From JAPPHA01 sp965221575 (GTDB lineage Bacteria; Pseudomonadota; Alphaproteobacteria; Rhodobacterales; Rhodobacteraceae): a stretch of DNA of 64,000 nucleotides. The position numbers and the translations under genes are program-made. Below, in pieces: positions 7,737-16,237 of this stretch. The stretch spans positions 15,538 through 79,537 of the forward strand of contig CBDCSM010000001.1 in NCBI GenBank assembly GCA_965221575.1, written 5' to 3'. The notes below the pieces were generated by a model. The model was not told where the DNA came from and did not search any database. It saw only the letters and a list, made by a program, of their open reading frames with translations. The stretch's first letter is position 1; every line of letters begins with the position of its first letter.

Positions 7737-9733
7737 CCGAGGTTATCGAGACAGTCTGGATACCAATGCCCGACGGCACGGAACTGGCCGCGCGCCTCTG
7801 GCTGCCGGCAGGAGCACGCGACGAACCCGTACCCTGCATCCTCGAGTACATTCCCTACCGCCGCCGCGACCGTACGCGCATGCGCGACGAAGGCATGCAC
7901 CCTCGTTTCGCCGAGGCGGGCTATGCCGCGATCCGTGTCGACCAGCGGGGCACGGGAGACAGCGAAGGCGTGATGCTGGACGAATACGCCGAGATCGAGA
8001 CACGGGACGGCGTCGACGTGATCGCCTGGATTGCCGAACAACCGTGGAGTGACGGCAATGTCGGCATGTTCGGCAAGTCATGGGGGGCGTACAATTCGTT
8101 CCAGGTTGCGGCCAGGCGGCCGCCGGCGCTCAAGGCGATCGCGCCGGTCATGGGCACGGACAACCGCTGGCTGGAAGACATCCACTTCTACGGCGGAGTG
8201 CTGGCCGGCGACAATTTCTGGTGGGGCTCGATCATGCAGCTCTACAACTCGTTCCCACCCGATCCCCGGATCGTCGGCGAACGCTGGCGGGACATGTGGC
8301 GCGAAAGGCTCGAGGCGATGACCTACTGGCCTGCCCAGTGGCTGGAGCACCAGACCCACGACGAAACGTGGCGGCACGGGTCGATTTCCGAATGCTACGA
8401 CGACATCGACGTGCCGGTCTACTTTTTCGGCGGCTGGGCGGACTTGTTCCGCGACACGCCGTTTCGCATTGCCGAGCATCTGAAGTGCCCGCTCAAGGTC
8501 CTGATGGGTCCCTGGGCGCATCTCTATCCTCACGACGGCATCCCGGGTCCCCAGGTCGATTTTGTGGCCGAGGTCATCCGGTTCTGGGACCATCACCTTA
8601 AGGGTATCGACACCGGCCTGATGGATGAACCGCCGCTGAGGTTCCATCTGCAGGACAGCGTGCCCCCTGCCGGCTACCACGCGGAACGACCGGGTGCGTG
8701 GGTCGAGGAAGAGACCTGGCCAACCGCCAATGTTGCGGAGATGCTGTTGCATCTGAACTCCGGAACCCTCGGAGAAACCGCGGAGCAAGGGCCGGACCTG
8801 AACATCTGCTCTCCCCAGACATACGGCTCGGCCGGGGGCGATATGTGCTCCTTTGCCATTCCGGGCGACATGCCGGGCGACTGCCGGGTCGACGCGGCCG
8901 GCGCCCTGTGCTTCCGCGGGGAGCCCGCGCAGGCGCCGCTCGACATTCTCGGACAACCGACGGTTTCGCTGTCGGTCGCTGCGGACAAGCCACAAGGGTT
9001 CGTTGCCGTGCTCCTGGTGGACGAAGCTCCGGATGGCGCGCAGACGCTTATCAGTCGCGGATTTGCCAACCTGATGCATCGCAACTCGGACACGGCGCCC
9101 GATCCGGTTGTTCCGGGCGACGTCATGCGGGTCCAGGTGCCGCTGCACGGGATCGGATACCGCCTGGCGGCAGGTCACCGGTTGATGGTGCAGGTCGCGT
9201 CAGTTTACTGGCCGATCCTCTGGCCATCACCCGAACCGGTCACGCTCAGCGTTTCACCCGGGCGCTCCACCTTGTCGCTCCCGGTCCGTCGGACATCCGA
9301 ACCCGCTACCCGGGACTTGCCGGTTCCCGGCCCCAGGCCCGAGCCGAAGATCTCCAACCTCCGCGAGGGATCGCTGGATCGCTCGATCAGAACCGATCTG
9401 ACCACGGGCGAACATGTTTCCCGCTTTTTCATCGATGGCGGCGTCTTTGGTCCCGTCGGCCGCGTGCGGCTGGATGAAACCGGCACCGAGATGACCGACA
9501 TTTCCGATCGGATCTATCGCATTCATCCCGACGACCCGCTGAGCGCCACGGCAACAATGGACCAGGACGCGACCTTCGAACGCGACGACTGGAAAGTCCG
9601 GGTCAAGACGACAGCGAAGCAGACGGCGACCGCCGACAAGTTCGTGCTTGAAGCGACGGTCACCTGTTGGGACCGCGATGAGATCTTCCATGAAGTCGAG
9701 TGGCACCACGAAATCCCGAGGAATGGCATGTAA
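7733..9733 (+). CDS. CocE/NonD-family acyl hydrolase
   Basis: A complete 666-residue alpha/beta hydrolase of the CocE/NonD (S15-like) family. The start at 7733 makes an ATGA overlap with the ATPase gene, so it is the last gene of the transporter operon. The nucleophile elbow is GKSWGAY near residue 116, the acid lies in GGWADLFRDTP, the His in GPWAHLYPHDG, and the C-terminal jelly-roll starts near residue 330. The N-terminus has no signal peptide, which suggests that it acts in the cytoplasm on imported substrate. It resembles the truncated gene at 1-1470 in the catalytic half (IPMPDG..LAARLWLP, ILEYIPYR+RD, VDQRGTGDSEGVM) but is clearly diverged. The substrate (peptide, ester or amide) is not readable from sequence. 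Confidence 0.93.
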   Translation: MTEVIETVWIPMPDGTELAARLWLPAGARDEPVPCILEYIPYRRRDRTRMRDEGMHPRFAEAGYAAIRVDQRGTGDSEGVMLDEYAEIETRDGVDVIAWIAEQPWSDGNVGMFGKSWGAYNSFQVAARRPPALKAIAPVMGTDNRWLEDIHFYGGVLAGDNFWWGSIMQLYNSFPPDPRIVGERWRDMWRERLEAMTYWPAQWLEHQTHDETWRHGSISECYDDIDVPVYFFGGWADLFRDTPFRIAEHLKCPLKVLMGPWAHLYPHDGIPGPQVDFVAEVIRFWDHHLKGIDTGLMDEPPLRFHLQDSVPPAGYHAERPGAWVEEETWPTANVAEMLLHLNSGTLGETAEQGPDLNICSPQTYGSAGGDMCSFAIPGDMPGDCRVDAAGALCFRGEPAQAPLDILGQPTVSLSVAADKPQGFVAVLLVDEAPDGAQTLISRGFANLMHRNSDTAPDPVVPGDVMRVQVPLHGIGYRLAAGHRLMVQVASVYWPILWPSPEPVTLSVSPGRSTLSLPVRRTSEPATRDLPVPGPRPEPKISNLREGSLDRSIRTDLTTGEHVSRFFIDGGVFGPVGRVRLDETGTEMTDISDRIYRIHPDDPLSATATMDQDATFERDDWKVRVKTTAKQTATADKFVLEATVTCWDRDEIFHEVEWHHEIPRNGM

Positions 9734-9986
9734 CGAGCGACGCGAATGCCCGCACCTATTCCTCTGAAGAGTCAGGGAGCTCGACGAATCCTGGATCGCG
9801 ATGCCCTGGCAACGCCCGATCGGAGGTCCGGGATAGTCCCTTGCCTTTGCAGTGGCGTTCAGGTCTTGAATGGATTCAGAACATTTACATCGAGCCCCAT
9901 GTTATTTCTCAAACAGAGTCATGGGACATCGCGGTAACTTTCCCGTTTTAGGCCGGCATCGGATTTTCTGGAAATCGGAATGACTA

Positions 9987-11191
9987 GTGTTGTGTTCGAT
10001 TTTGGGGATTCCGTTTTTCCCTGGAGTGTGATTCAACCGCTCCCGGCGAAAGCCGTGCAGTTTTCAATGGGAGCAGTACCGCAATGGCAAAGAGCAGGAG
10101 AACACCGATCGTTCTGAGCAAGGAAGACCGGGAACGTCTTGAGAGGATCAAATCCGATCCGCATTCGATCCTCAAGCATGTCCACAGGGCGACCATCATC
10201 CTTCACCTCGGCGACGGCCTCACCCTGACGCAGACGATGAGGGCCACCGGCATGTCGAAGCCGACGGTCTGGCGCTGGTGGGACCGCTTCCTCGTCGAGG
10301 GTGTTGACGGCCTGCTTTACGACATCCCCCGGAGAAGAGGCCGCAAGCCGATATCCGAGGACAAGGTCAGCGAACTGATCGCGCTCGCGATGTCGCCGCC
10401 GCCGGAGCACGCCAGTCACTGGACGCTGCGGGCGCTGGCGAAAAAGGTGGGGATCGCCGTCTCGACGGTGTTCAGCATCCTGAAGAACAACGGCCTGAAA
10501 CCCCACAGGGTCAAGACATTCAAGGTCTCCCGCGACCCGAGGTTCGAGCTGAAGGTCCGCGATGTCGTCGGCCTCTACGTCAACCCGCCCGACCACGCCG
10601 TCGTCATCTCGGTGGACGAGAAGACGCAGATCCAGGCATTGGGACGGACGCAGAAACCCCTGCCGATGAAGCCCGGCCATCCCGAGACCCGCACACATGA
10701 TTACAAGCGCAATGGCACGACCTGCCTGATGGCGGCCCTCGATGCCGCCACCGGAAAGGTCACCGGCCAGATGGTCAAGCGTCACCGCTCGGAGGAATTC
10801 CTCGCCTTCCTCGATCTCGTCTCCGAGGGGAACAAGCCCGGAACCCAGGTTCATGTTGTCCTCGACAACGTCTCCTCTCACAAGTCGGCCGAGGTCAACG
10901 AATGGCTGAAGGACAACGCCAATTGGACGTTTCACTTCACCCCGACGTCTGCCTCGTGGATGAACGCCGTCGAGGGTTTCTTCTCCAAGCTTTCGAGGCA
11001 GAGGCTCAAGCACGCGATCTTCAACTCGCTCGACGAGTGCATCGCGGCAATCGAGGGCTACATCGAGCACCACAACGCCAATGACGCCCGCCCGTTCCGC
11101 TGGAGCAAGAAGCCCGAAGATCTCGTGGAGGCGTGGAAAAAGGGCCACCAGAAGCTGCAAGAATCGGCATCGTGAAAAAGAATCAAACCAC
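9987..11191 (+). mobile_element. IS630-family insertion sequence with TA target duplication
   Basis: The element spans about 1205 bp around one transposase gene. Both outer edges sit next to TA dinucleotides (9985-9986 and 11192-11193), the target duplicated by IS630/Tc1-type elements. The ends read GTGTTGTGTTCG inward from the left and, as reverse complement, GTGGTTTGATTC from the right; about 18 of the outer 28 positions (TA included) match, so the inverted repeats are imperfect. It stands between the peptide-transport operon and the accessory island. The 253 bases between 9733 and the element hold no gene that I can support. Confidence 0.8.
10084..11175 (+). CDS. IS630-family transposase
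   Basis: A full-length 363-residue DDE transposase. The N-terminal half has two helix-turn-helix regions (MRATGMSKPTVWRWWDRF and LAKKVGIAVSTVFSILK). The DDE catalytic residues are the Asp of SVDEKTQ, the Asp of VLDNVSSHK and the Glu of WMNAVEGFFSKLSR. The start has GGGAG about 9 nt upstream. There is no frameshift or stop, so the element is probably still active or recently inserted. Confidence 0.95.
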   Translation: MAKSRRTPIVLSKEDRERLERIKSDPHSILKHVHRATIILHLGDGLTLTQTMRATGMSKPTVWRWWDRFLVEGVDGLLYDIPRRRGRKPISEDKVSELIALAMSPPPEHASHWTLRALAKKVGIAVSTVFSILKNNGLKPHRVKTFKVSRDPRFELKVRDVVGLYVNPPDHAVVISVDEKTQIQALGRTQKPLPMKPGHPETRTHDYKRNGTTCLMAALDAATGKVTGQMVKRHRSEEFLAFLDLVSEGNKPGTQVHVVLDNVSSHKSAEVNEWLKDNANWTFHFTPTSASWMNAVEGFFSKLSRQRLKHAIFNSLDECIAAIEGYIEHHNANDARPFRWSKKPEDLVEAWKKGHQKLQESAS

Positions 11192-11193
11192 TA

Positions 11194-11761
11194 GGGAACC
11201 TCCCGACCCCTTCTTTCCCGACCATTTTTTTCCAGCAGTTGCTTCCAGGCAGACTGATCGCTTTCTGCCTGCGCTTCGACGGAAACGGTTTCAGGCATGT
11301 CAGAAGAAGATGGGTTACGAAATGCAGATGGAGGCGTATTTCGACAGTTTCACCCAGGTGAACTCTTTGCCAGTTGTAGCGAATCGAAATCCTTGGAGTC
11401 AGTGAGTCGAAACGTGGAGTCGCTGTAGCTCGAAAACGTCATTTTGGTCCATTTGCGACGCATTTGACTCCAGGTTTCGACTCACCCGAGTCGTTTCATG
11501 GAGTCATTTAAACACCGTCTAAAACTGATACTCCAGCCATTTGGACACCACAATCAACTGCCGTCCAGGATGGCACCATGTGTCACGGTCGCCAATCGTC
11601 AGGCGTCTCGTGTAGTGCGGCGGAATCACTTGACCCACCACAAGCAGAGCCCAGTGACGGCACATGGATTAAGATTGGTCTTTCTCGTGGGAAGAATCAA
11701 CACAACGCAGCAACCTAGCGCTCGTCGTTGACGCGCCCAGACCTCAAAGCGTTCGTGTCTG
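11194..11761. other. Non-coding left border of the accessory island
   Basis: No open frame here looks like a protein. The stretch has many GAGTCG/CGACTC words between about 11395 and 11510, and one copy of a direct repeat (11501-11580) that recurs at 13321-13395 next to a phage-type gene. It reads as a scrap of phage-derived sequence left of the nuclease gene. Confidence 0.5.
11501..11580. repeat. Direct repeat, left copy, beside the nuclease gene
   Basis: The first 34 bases match 13321-13354 at about 28 positions, every difference being a transition; a weaker match continues into bases that, in the right copy, are the last codons of phage-type gene B'. The shared core TTAAACnCCGTnTAAA is nearly palindromic. 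The two copies bracket the nuclease gene and its upstream region in the same orientation. Confidence 0.55.
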
Positions 11762-13006
11762 TCAACCACCGTCTTGGAATAAGTTGAAGACAAACGCCTG
11801 AACAGTGACACGTCGGCCCTCGTTTTCGGCGCTACGCATCTGCACCCGCCATTCCCCGTCTTCGGAGCAAGCCAAATCACGCAGGAACAGTGGATGAGCG
11901 CGAAGCGTCTCGGATACTACGTTGAGGATATTCATGAAGTTCTTGTTCTTCACGTTGAACATGATCAAGGCGGCTTTACTGTCACGCCAAGTCAGGTAGC
12001 TGAGAAGCTGGTCCATCGCTGCGGTGAGGCCCGCTGCACCCTTCCACAGCTTGCACTCCCCCACGAAGGCAGCACGATTGTCCTGCTCGATGCAGATGTC
12101 TGTCTTGCCGTTACCTCGAAACGCCTCGCCCACGGCATCACCAAGAAAGTACCCGTTCAACTGCGCCAGTATGATGTTGCGCAAGTCTTCTTCACCGTGC
12201 ACGGCATAAGTGCTGGGCGTCCGCTCGAACGTGCGTCCTTGGTGTCGAATGAACTGAAGGATACGCCCGTAGGTCCTGTCTGTGATCCCCGGTTCTGGCG
12301 CAAGACCCGACTCTGGTACTTTGGGCAAAGCCGGAGGACGCCGGGTTTCTAACTTCACTGGCTCAATGGAAGGTGCGCCAGGATGCGTGGCCAACGGTAT
12401 ATCGAGCAAAGTCGCGATGTTTTTGTGACGTCCAATTCGGTCACGACGATGATTGATCGACTGCTGCACTAAGTTGGGCAGACTTTCGTTATAGACAACC
12501 ACCTGCTTGTATGAGTAACCCACGAACTCACGGATCAGCTTCAATTCCCGCTCGTAAATCGATTTGAACTCAGCGGGGTCGGCGTCGTGCGGTTGTGAAA
12601 TAGAGAGGCGCAACTGACCTGGTCGAACTTCTGCTCGCGGGAGTACGGTGGACCAAGGGTTGGTCCGATGCCGGAATATCCACTTTTCCCCCGTGAAGGG
12701 AATGTCGATATCCACGCGGGTTCCTGGAATAAAATATGGGCCACTGTGACCGGGGATAAAGAACCGCCTATGATCTCTGGAAACATCCACCCGCGTTTCG
12801 TTCTGACCCATGGTCATCGCGCCTTCATGCAGAACAAGTGGCTCTACCCTTAATCGGGCGACCACATGGTCGACCAATTCCTGATCGTTTGAGATCAGGA
12901 ATTGATCTTTCGGTATCTGGTCAACAGTTTCAGGAACAGTTCCCTTCCGTTGTCGAAGCTGCGCATCCAAATCTTCTTCGAAGAATAGATAATTTGGGTC
13001 GCTCAT
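11762..13006 (-). CDS. Putative PD-(D/E)XK-type nuclease, unassigned family
   Basis: A 414-residue protein that I do not recognise as a named family. Its C-terminal third carries the spacing of a restriction-type nuclease core: Glu272/Glu273 in the helix GEEDLRNIILAQLNG, Asp303 in GKTDI, and Glu317-Cys-Lys319 in VGECKLWKG, followed by a helix with MDQLLSYLTW. The first 200 residues have no motif that I know; residues 205-240 are a proline-rich linker. Base composition is more balanced than in the flanking metabolic genes, which suits transfer. It is on the minus strand downstream of phage-type genes B' and A' and the OLD-like ATPase, all in one direction. A role in defence is likely but inferred. 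Confidence 0.7.
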   Translation of the reverse strand: MSDPNYLFFEEDLDAQLRQRKGTVPETVDQIPKDQFLISNDQELVDHVVARLRVEPLVLHEGAMTMGQNETRVDVSRDHRRFFIPGHSGPYFIPGTRVDIDIPFTGEKWIFRHRTNPWSTVLPRAEVRPGQLRLSISQPHDADPAEFKSIYERELKLIREFVGYSYKQVVVYNESLPNLVQQSINHRRDRIGRHKNIATLLDIPLATHPGAPSIEPVKLETRRPPALPKVPESGLAPEPGITDRTYGRILQFIRHQGRTFERTPSTYAVHGEEDLRNIILAQLNGYFLGDAVGEAFRGNGKTDICIEQDNRAAFVGECKLWKGAAGLTAAMDQLLSYLTWRDSKAALIMFNVKNKNFMNILNVVSETLRAHPLFLRDLACSEDGEWRVQMRSAENEGRRVTVQAFVFNLFQDGG

Positions 13007-13320
13007 GATTGCTGGTTACCATGTCCGGAATTTCACCTGCCAGTAGATTCGTACGTTCCTTAAGAGTGATTTTCCCTTTACTTCCCTTCGCCCCAACACT
13101 CGACCTGTCGGTTCGATGGACGTGACCCGACCGTCGGTGTAGCGAGACCATCATTGCCGTCAGTTTCGTTGGCGCCAGCGTTGCCGCTCGTGCCACCGCC
13201 ACCGCCACCTATTCTGTAGCGTAGCGAAACGCGTGGGGTCGCCACTGCGAAACATTCGAGTCGCGAGCCTGACCGGCACCCATGACACCAAGTAATCGCC
13301 TCGGTTGCAGCGGCTCGTTA
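13007..13320. other. Gap between nuclease gene and phage-type gene B'
   Basis: No gene supported. On the minus strand one frame codes a poly-glycine run from a repeated GGTGGC (about 13197-13214), reminiscent of phage structural proteins, but the frame is short and has no start with a ribosome site. It may be a scrap of tail gene. Confidence 0.4.
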
Positions 13321-13395
13321 GAGTCACTTAAACGCCGTTTAAAGCCGATATTCCGACCCGTTCAATGGCCTACAACACGACGGTCAGGATCGCAT
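13321..13395. repeat. Direct repeat, right copy, overlapping the end of gene B'
   Basis: Counterpart of 11501-11580. The first 34 bases, with the near-palindrome TTAAACGCCGTTTAAA, lie just downstream of B' (in its reading direction); the rest overlaps the last codons of B'. The left copy therefore looks like the end of a lost B-type gene plus its downstream sequence. Confidence 0.55.
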
Positions 13396-13759
13396 CAAGA
13401 ATGACGGCTGACAGCTCGTCAGGCGTCTGAGCGGAGTCGATCGAGGTATGAGCCGGAGCGTCACGTAGGGCTTGACGGTAGGCCCCTGCCTTCAGCATGG
13501 CCGGAGCGTCATTGGCCTCTTGGGCCATGTTCCATGCAGCGTCTGCGGCGCCCCAGCGATCAGCTCTCCGCTTCCGGATACGATCGCGCTGGATCTCTCT
13601 GGCCTTGTGCATGTTGACCGTTACGACGGCCCCGGAACTGTTTTTCGTCCAAGCTTCGCAAAAAACCCGGTTATCTGGCACCTGGATCCGGTCGACCTGA
13701 TAGAGCTTGCCGCCCAGGTTTATGTTGGTGTGAGGTCTGGTCACTTTGCCATCTCCCAT
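13370..13759 (-). CDS. Phage tail-accessory-type protein B' (paralogue of 16476-16859)
   Basis: A 129-residue protein closely similar along its whole length to the product of 16476-16859 on the other strand. Both share GKLxxVDxIxVPxxRxFCEAWT, then a helix TVNMxKAReIQRdrIRkrRA, a second helix with AWNxAQExNDAxxMxkA, and the ending RQALRDxPxHxxxDxAQTPDELxAV. This helical tail with RQALRD and a TPEEL-type end is common in small phage proteins near tail-fibre genes of alphaproteobacterial prophages; the exact role is not known to me. It starts inside gene A' (19-bp overlap), the same overlap as in the intact A-B pair. Confidence 0.7.
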   Translation of the reverse strand: MGDGKVTRPHTNINLGGKLYQVDRIQVPDNRVFCEAWTKNSSGAVVTVNMHKAREIQRDRIRKRRADRWGAADAAWNMAQEANDAPAMLKAGAYRQALRDAPAHTSIDSAQTPDELSAVILDAILTVVL

Positions 13760-14049
13760 GCATCACGGAACCTGCGAACGGTCGGGATCGCGCTAACAGG
13801 CACGATCGCCATGATCTGCCTGTTGCCCTCGTAGTGCTAGACGCTCTCCGGCAGGTCCTTGGCTGCGAGCAGCTCCATCGCCGCGGACTCGCTATAGCCC
13901 TGAGCCATGACACCCTTGAGCCATCGCGGAGCGGCGTACAGGACAAGGTTGATCTTTTGGGATGGAGGATAGCTGGCAAACTCATTGCACGGATAAGTGT
14001 GACGCGGGACAAGGCGAACAGAAAGTCGGAGCGTCAAGCTGAACGGCAA
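13741..14049 (-). pseudogene. Phage tail-accessory-type gene A', interrupted by an in-frame TAG
   Basis: The frame reads APRWLKGVMAQGY, then AMELLAAKDLPESV, a TAG at 13837-13839, and then HYEGNRQIMAIVP up to DAWEMAK and a TGA at 13741-13743. The intact paralogue A (16231-16494) has lysine at the stop position and otherwise the same order, so one base change (AAG to TAG) would explain the break. The first 30 codons differ from A. No suppressor tRNA is visible in the window, so I call it a pseudogene. It lies 9 bp downstream of the OLD-like ATPase gene. Confidence 0.75.
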
Positions 14050-14058
14050 CTGTTGTCG

Positions 14059-15840
14059 TTATTCGGGAAAGACTACTTCATGCAGCATCTGCAAGGTTGT
14101 ACGGAACCCTTCAAAATCAACTGGATCTCGTTTTTCATCGCAAAGGAAATCACACAACTCCGTCTTTTTGAGCTTCTTTGTCTGGATTTCATCAGCTCCA
14201 TTCCGATGGGTTTCTATTTTAAAGAATCGGTCTTCAAACACACACGGTGGTAAGAGATTCTCTACCCCTTTGTCACAACGAGTGTTCTGTAAGTTCTTGT
14301 CGAGCACACGAACATGTAGTCGCCCGTCGTCCATTTCAGGCTTTTTGTGATCACAGTCAAAAAGCAGAACGGCACGAAACTTGAGGATGGACGGGTTGTT
14401 CCGCAGAATCCTCTGAGCTTGATACAAACGGTCTTTTCCGCCGTCTTTTGCCTGGCCGTTTTCCCTTACCCCAATCCAATCGAAATCCACGCCCTCAATC
14501 AGATCCGTAAACCCCAGGAGTTTTGCAGCTGTTGTAAAGTACTTTGGGTCTGTCGAGCCTTCGCATAGAACACGTGGTCGCTGAAGTTCATCTATACGTT
14601 GAACAACCATTTCATCGAATGATCTTGTGTCTCTCAGATGCCGAAGGGAGGAATGGAACTCGCTAAATCGCTCTGCCGTAATCTTCATCCCGGTTGGCAT
14701 TTCCAAGAGACTAAAACCCTCAGGACCAAAGATACGCTCCATTCCAAGCGGAACCAAGGGAGCATGAGCAGACACAATGAACTGAACCTTTGGGAAAAAG
14801 CTTATGAGCTGCGGTAGAACATTGTGTTGCATGTCGGCGTGTAGGTGAGTGTCAATTTCGTCCACCAAAACGATTCCCCGTATTTCTTGAGTAGGTAGGG
14901 AAGGATTTTCTTTGTCCGCATAGCGAAGTATCGTTCCGAAGATTCCAATCAGGGCCGCTTGGCCAGACGAAAAGGAATCAAATGTCGGCACAATCGGTTT
15001 CTGGCCATCATATACCTGGAGCTTCCCGGGTCCTGCTCTTCTGCCGGTCCTAACCAAACGCGCTTTCGGAGTTTCCAACACAGTACGCAGCACTAAGTTG
15101 AAGTTCGTAAGTGAGTTAGACTTGTTGGCAACGTTAGCGATGGCTGAAATCAGTTTCTCTTGATCGCGAACCAGAGGAATTAGCGAGTGTATATCGACCG
15201 TATGGTCCAAAATAACGTCAACCAGCCATGGTTTGAGGTCATCAAGCACCGACACCACTGAAATGGGTTTCCCTAGCAGGTTCGTAAATTGCCCCTCAAA
15301 ATGGGAATCTTCGGCTGTAGTGACATTTCGAGCCCAATATGGCTCTTCGCTCCGACTGGAGGGAAAGCTCAGATAACAGCCTTTCCGATAGATCATCTCG
15401 ATTGGAGCATCGGGCCCTGTCACATCTTTGTGAGCACCGTTTTCAGACCAGTTTGCCGCCTGGGGAAAGGAATTCAGTCGGGCTTGAACGTCTGCCTTTC
15501 GCAGATTTCCACCCTTGCTGACGTAAGTATATGCATCGTCATGGTCGGCAAATCTCAGAAGCGCCAGTTCGAACTGGCTCCCTGTGCGAATTGTCTGTCC
15601 ACCAATTATGCGGTGCCAACTGTGCCTGCCGAAATTGTTCCCCGGTGCCGCGTCATTGAATGTCTTTACAGCAATCTCAATCAAGGCATCAGTCACAAAC
15701 GACAACAGATTGGATTTCCCGGATCCATTTTGGCCCACAATAATGGTTGGTTTGGGGTTCCCGTTATCCTCAAACTCCAAATCGTATTGAAAATCCTTGA
15801 TCGGGCCGCTCTCCAAAATGAGAATATTTTTCAGGTACAT
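14059..15840 (-). CDS. OLD-like AAA ATPase with C-terminal TOPRIM-like nuclease region
   Basis: A 593-residue protein. Start chosen at 15840 (GGAAG about 6 nt upstream, conserved-looking MYLKNILILESG opening); an ATG at 15894 would add 18 residues. Walker A is GQNGSGKS (36-43), the ABC-type signature is FSSGQAA (290-296), Walker B is GIVLVDEID (322-330), and the switch His is in SAHAP (357-361). After about residue 420 comes a TOPRIM-like part: Glu427 in VLCEGSTD, Asp495-Cys-Asp497 in LLFDCDHKK, and VENLLP near 526. This order (SMC-like ATPase then TOPRIM) is that of OLD nucleases, first known from phage P2, and of fused PARIS-type proteins. Codon use is much less GC-biased than in the core genes. 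Role in phage defence is inferred. Confidence 0.85.
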   Translation of the reverse strand: MYLKNILILESGPIKDFQYDLEFEDNGNPKPTIIVGQNGSGKSNLLSFVTDALIEIAVKTFNDAAPGNNFGRHSWHRIIGGQTIRTGSQFELALLRFADHDDAYTYVSKGGNLRKADVQARLNSFPQAANWSENGAHKDVTGPDAPIEMIYRKGCYLSFPSSRSEEPYWARNVTTAEDSHFEGQFTNLLGKPISVVSVLDDLKPWLVDVILDHTVDIHSLIPLVRDQEKLISAIANVANKSNSLTNFNLVLRTVLETPKARLVRTGRRAGPGKLQVYDGQKPIVPTFDSFSSGQAALIGIFGTILRYADKENPSLPTQEIRGIVLVDEIDTHLHADMQHNVLPQLISFFPKVQFIVSAHAPLVPLGMERIFGPEGFSLLEMPTGMKITAERFSEFHSSLRHLRDTRSFDEMVVQRIDELQRPRVLCEGSTDPKYFTTAAKLLGFTDLIEGVDFDWIGVRENGQAKDGGKDRLYQAQRILRNNPSILKFRAVLLFDCDHKKPEMDDGRLHVRVLDKNLQNTRCDKGVENLLPPCVFEDRFFKIETHRNGADEIQTKKLKKTELCDFLCDEKRDPVDFEGFRTTLQMLHEVVFPE

Positions 15841-15928
15841 TTCAACTTCCACCCGCGATCCGAACCTGTATTCAAGGGGTCCAACAATGCACAATTGAAC
15901 TCATGAGGGGGCGTCGTCTCAGCATAGG

Positions 15929-16237
15929 TCATGGCGATTGTCCACACCAGAATCCGCTCCTCCAGAAACAGGAGGGCGAGTTTTGTACTGCGGACGCTCC
16001 GCACAGGGCTGTGGCGACCAAACAGTAGTCGTCATTTGCCATCTCGTCGTCAATGTTGACCTGTGTTTTCCCTGTGCCTTCATTCACGATCAAACTCGCG
16101 TTGAAGCTATCTTCGATAGCCTGAGTTCCAGCTTGGTTGATCTCCGCCCAGTAATTCACCAACCTCCCTGAGTGATGAAGGGTGTACGGGTCAACATTTT
16201 CCGCATTTTCGGTTACATGGAGGCATGAACATGTCAC
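15929..16237 (-). pseudogene. Phage tail-fibre C-terminal fragment
   Basis: A frame of 102 codons contains FNASLIVNEGTGKTQVNID followed by DEMANDDYCLVAT, which matches the repeated beta-strand pattern of phage tail-fibre C-termini (typically SxxITDNGTGDYTVNFTTAM followed by DANYxVV). The ATG has no ribosome site and the upstream part of a fibre gene is absent. I read it as a fragment left when the region was rearranged. It is in the same direction as A' and B' and stands exactly where a tail-fibre gene would precede them, except that the OLD-like gene now lies between. Confidence 0.55.

Noticed and set aside
10033..11160. 375-codon open frame antisense to the IS630 transposase
   Set aside because: It mirrors the transposase gene; its protein has no motif and arises from the GC-rich third positions.
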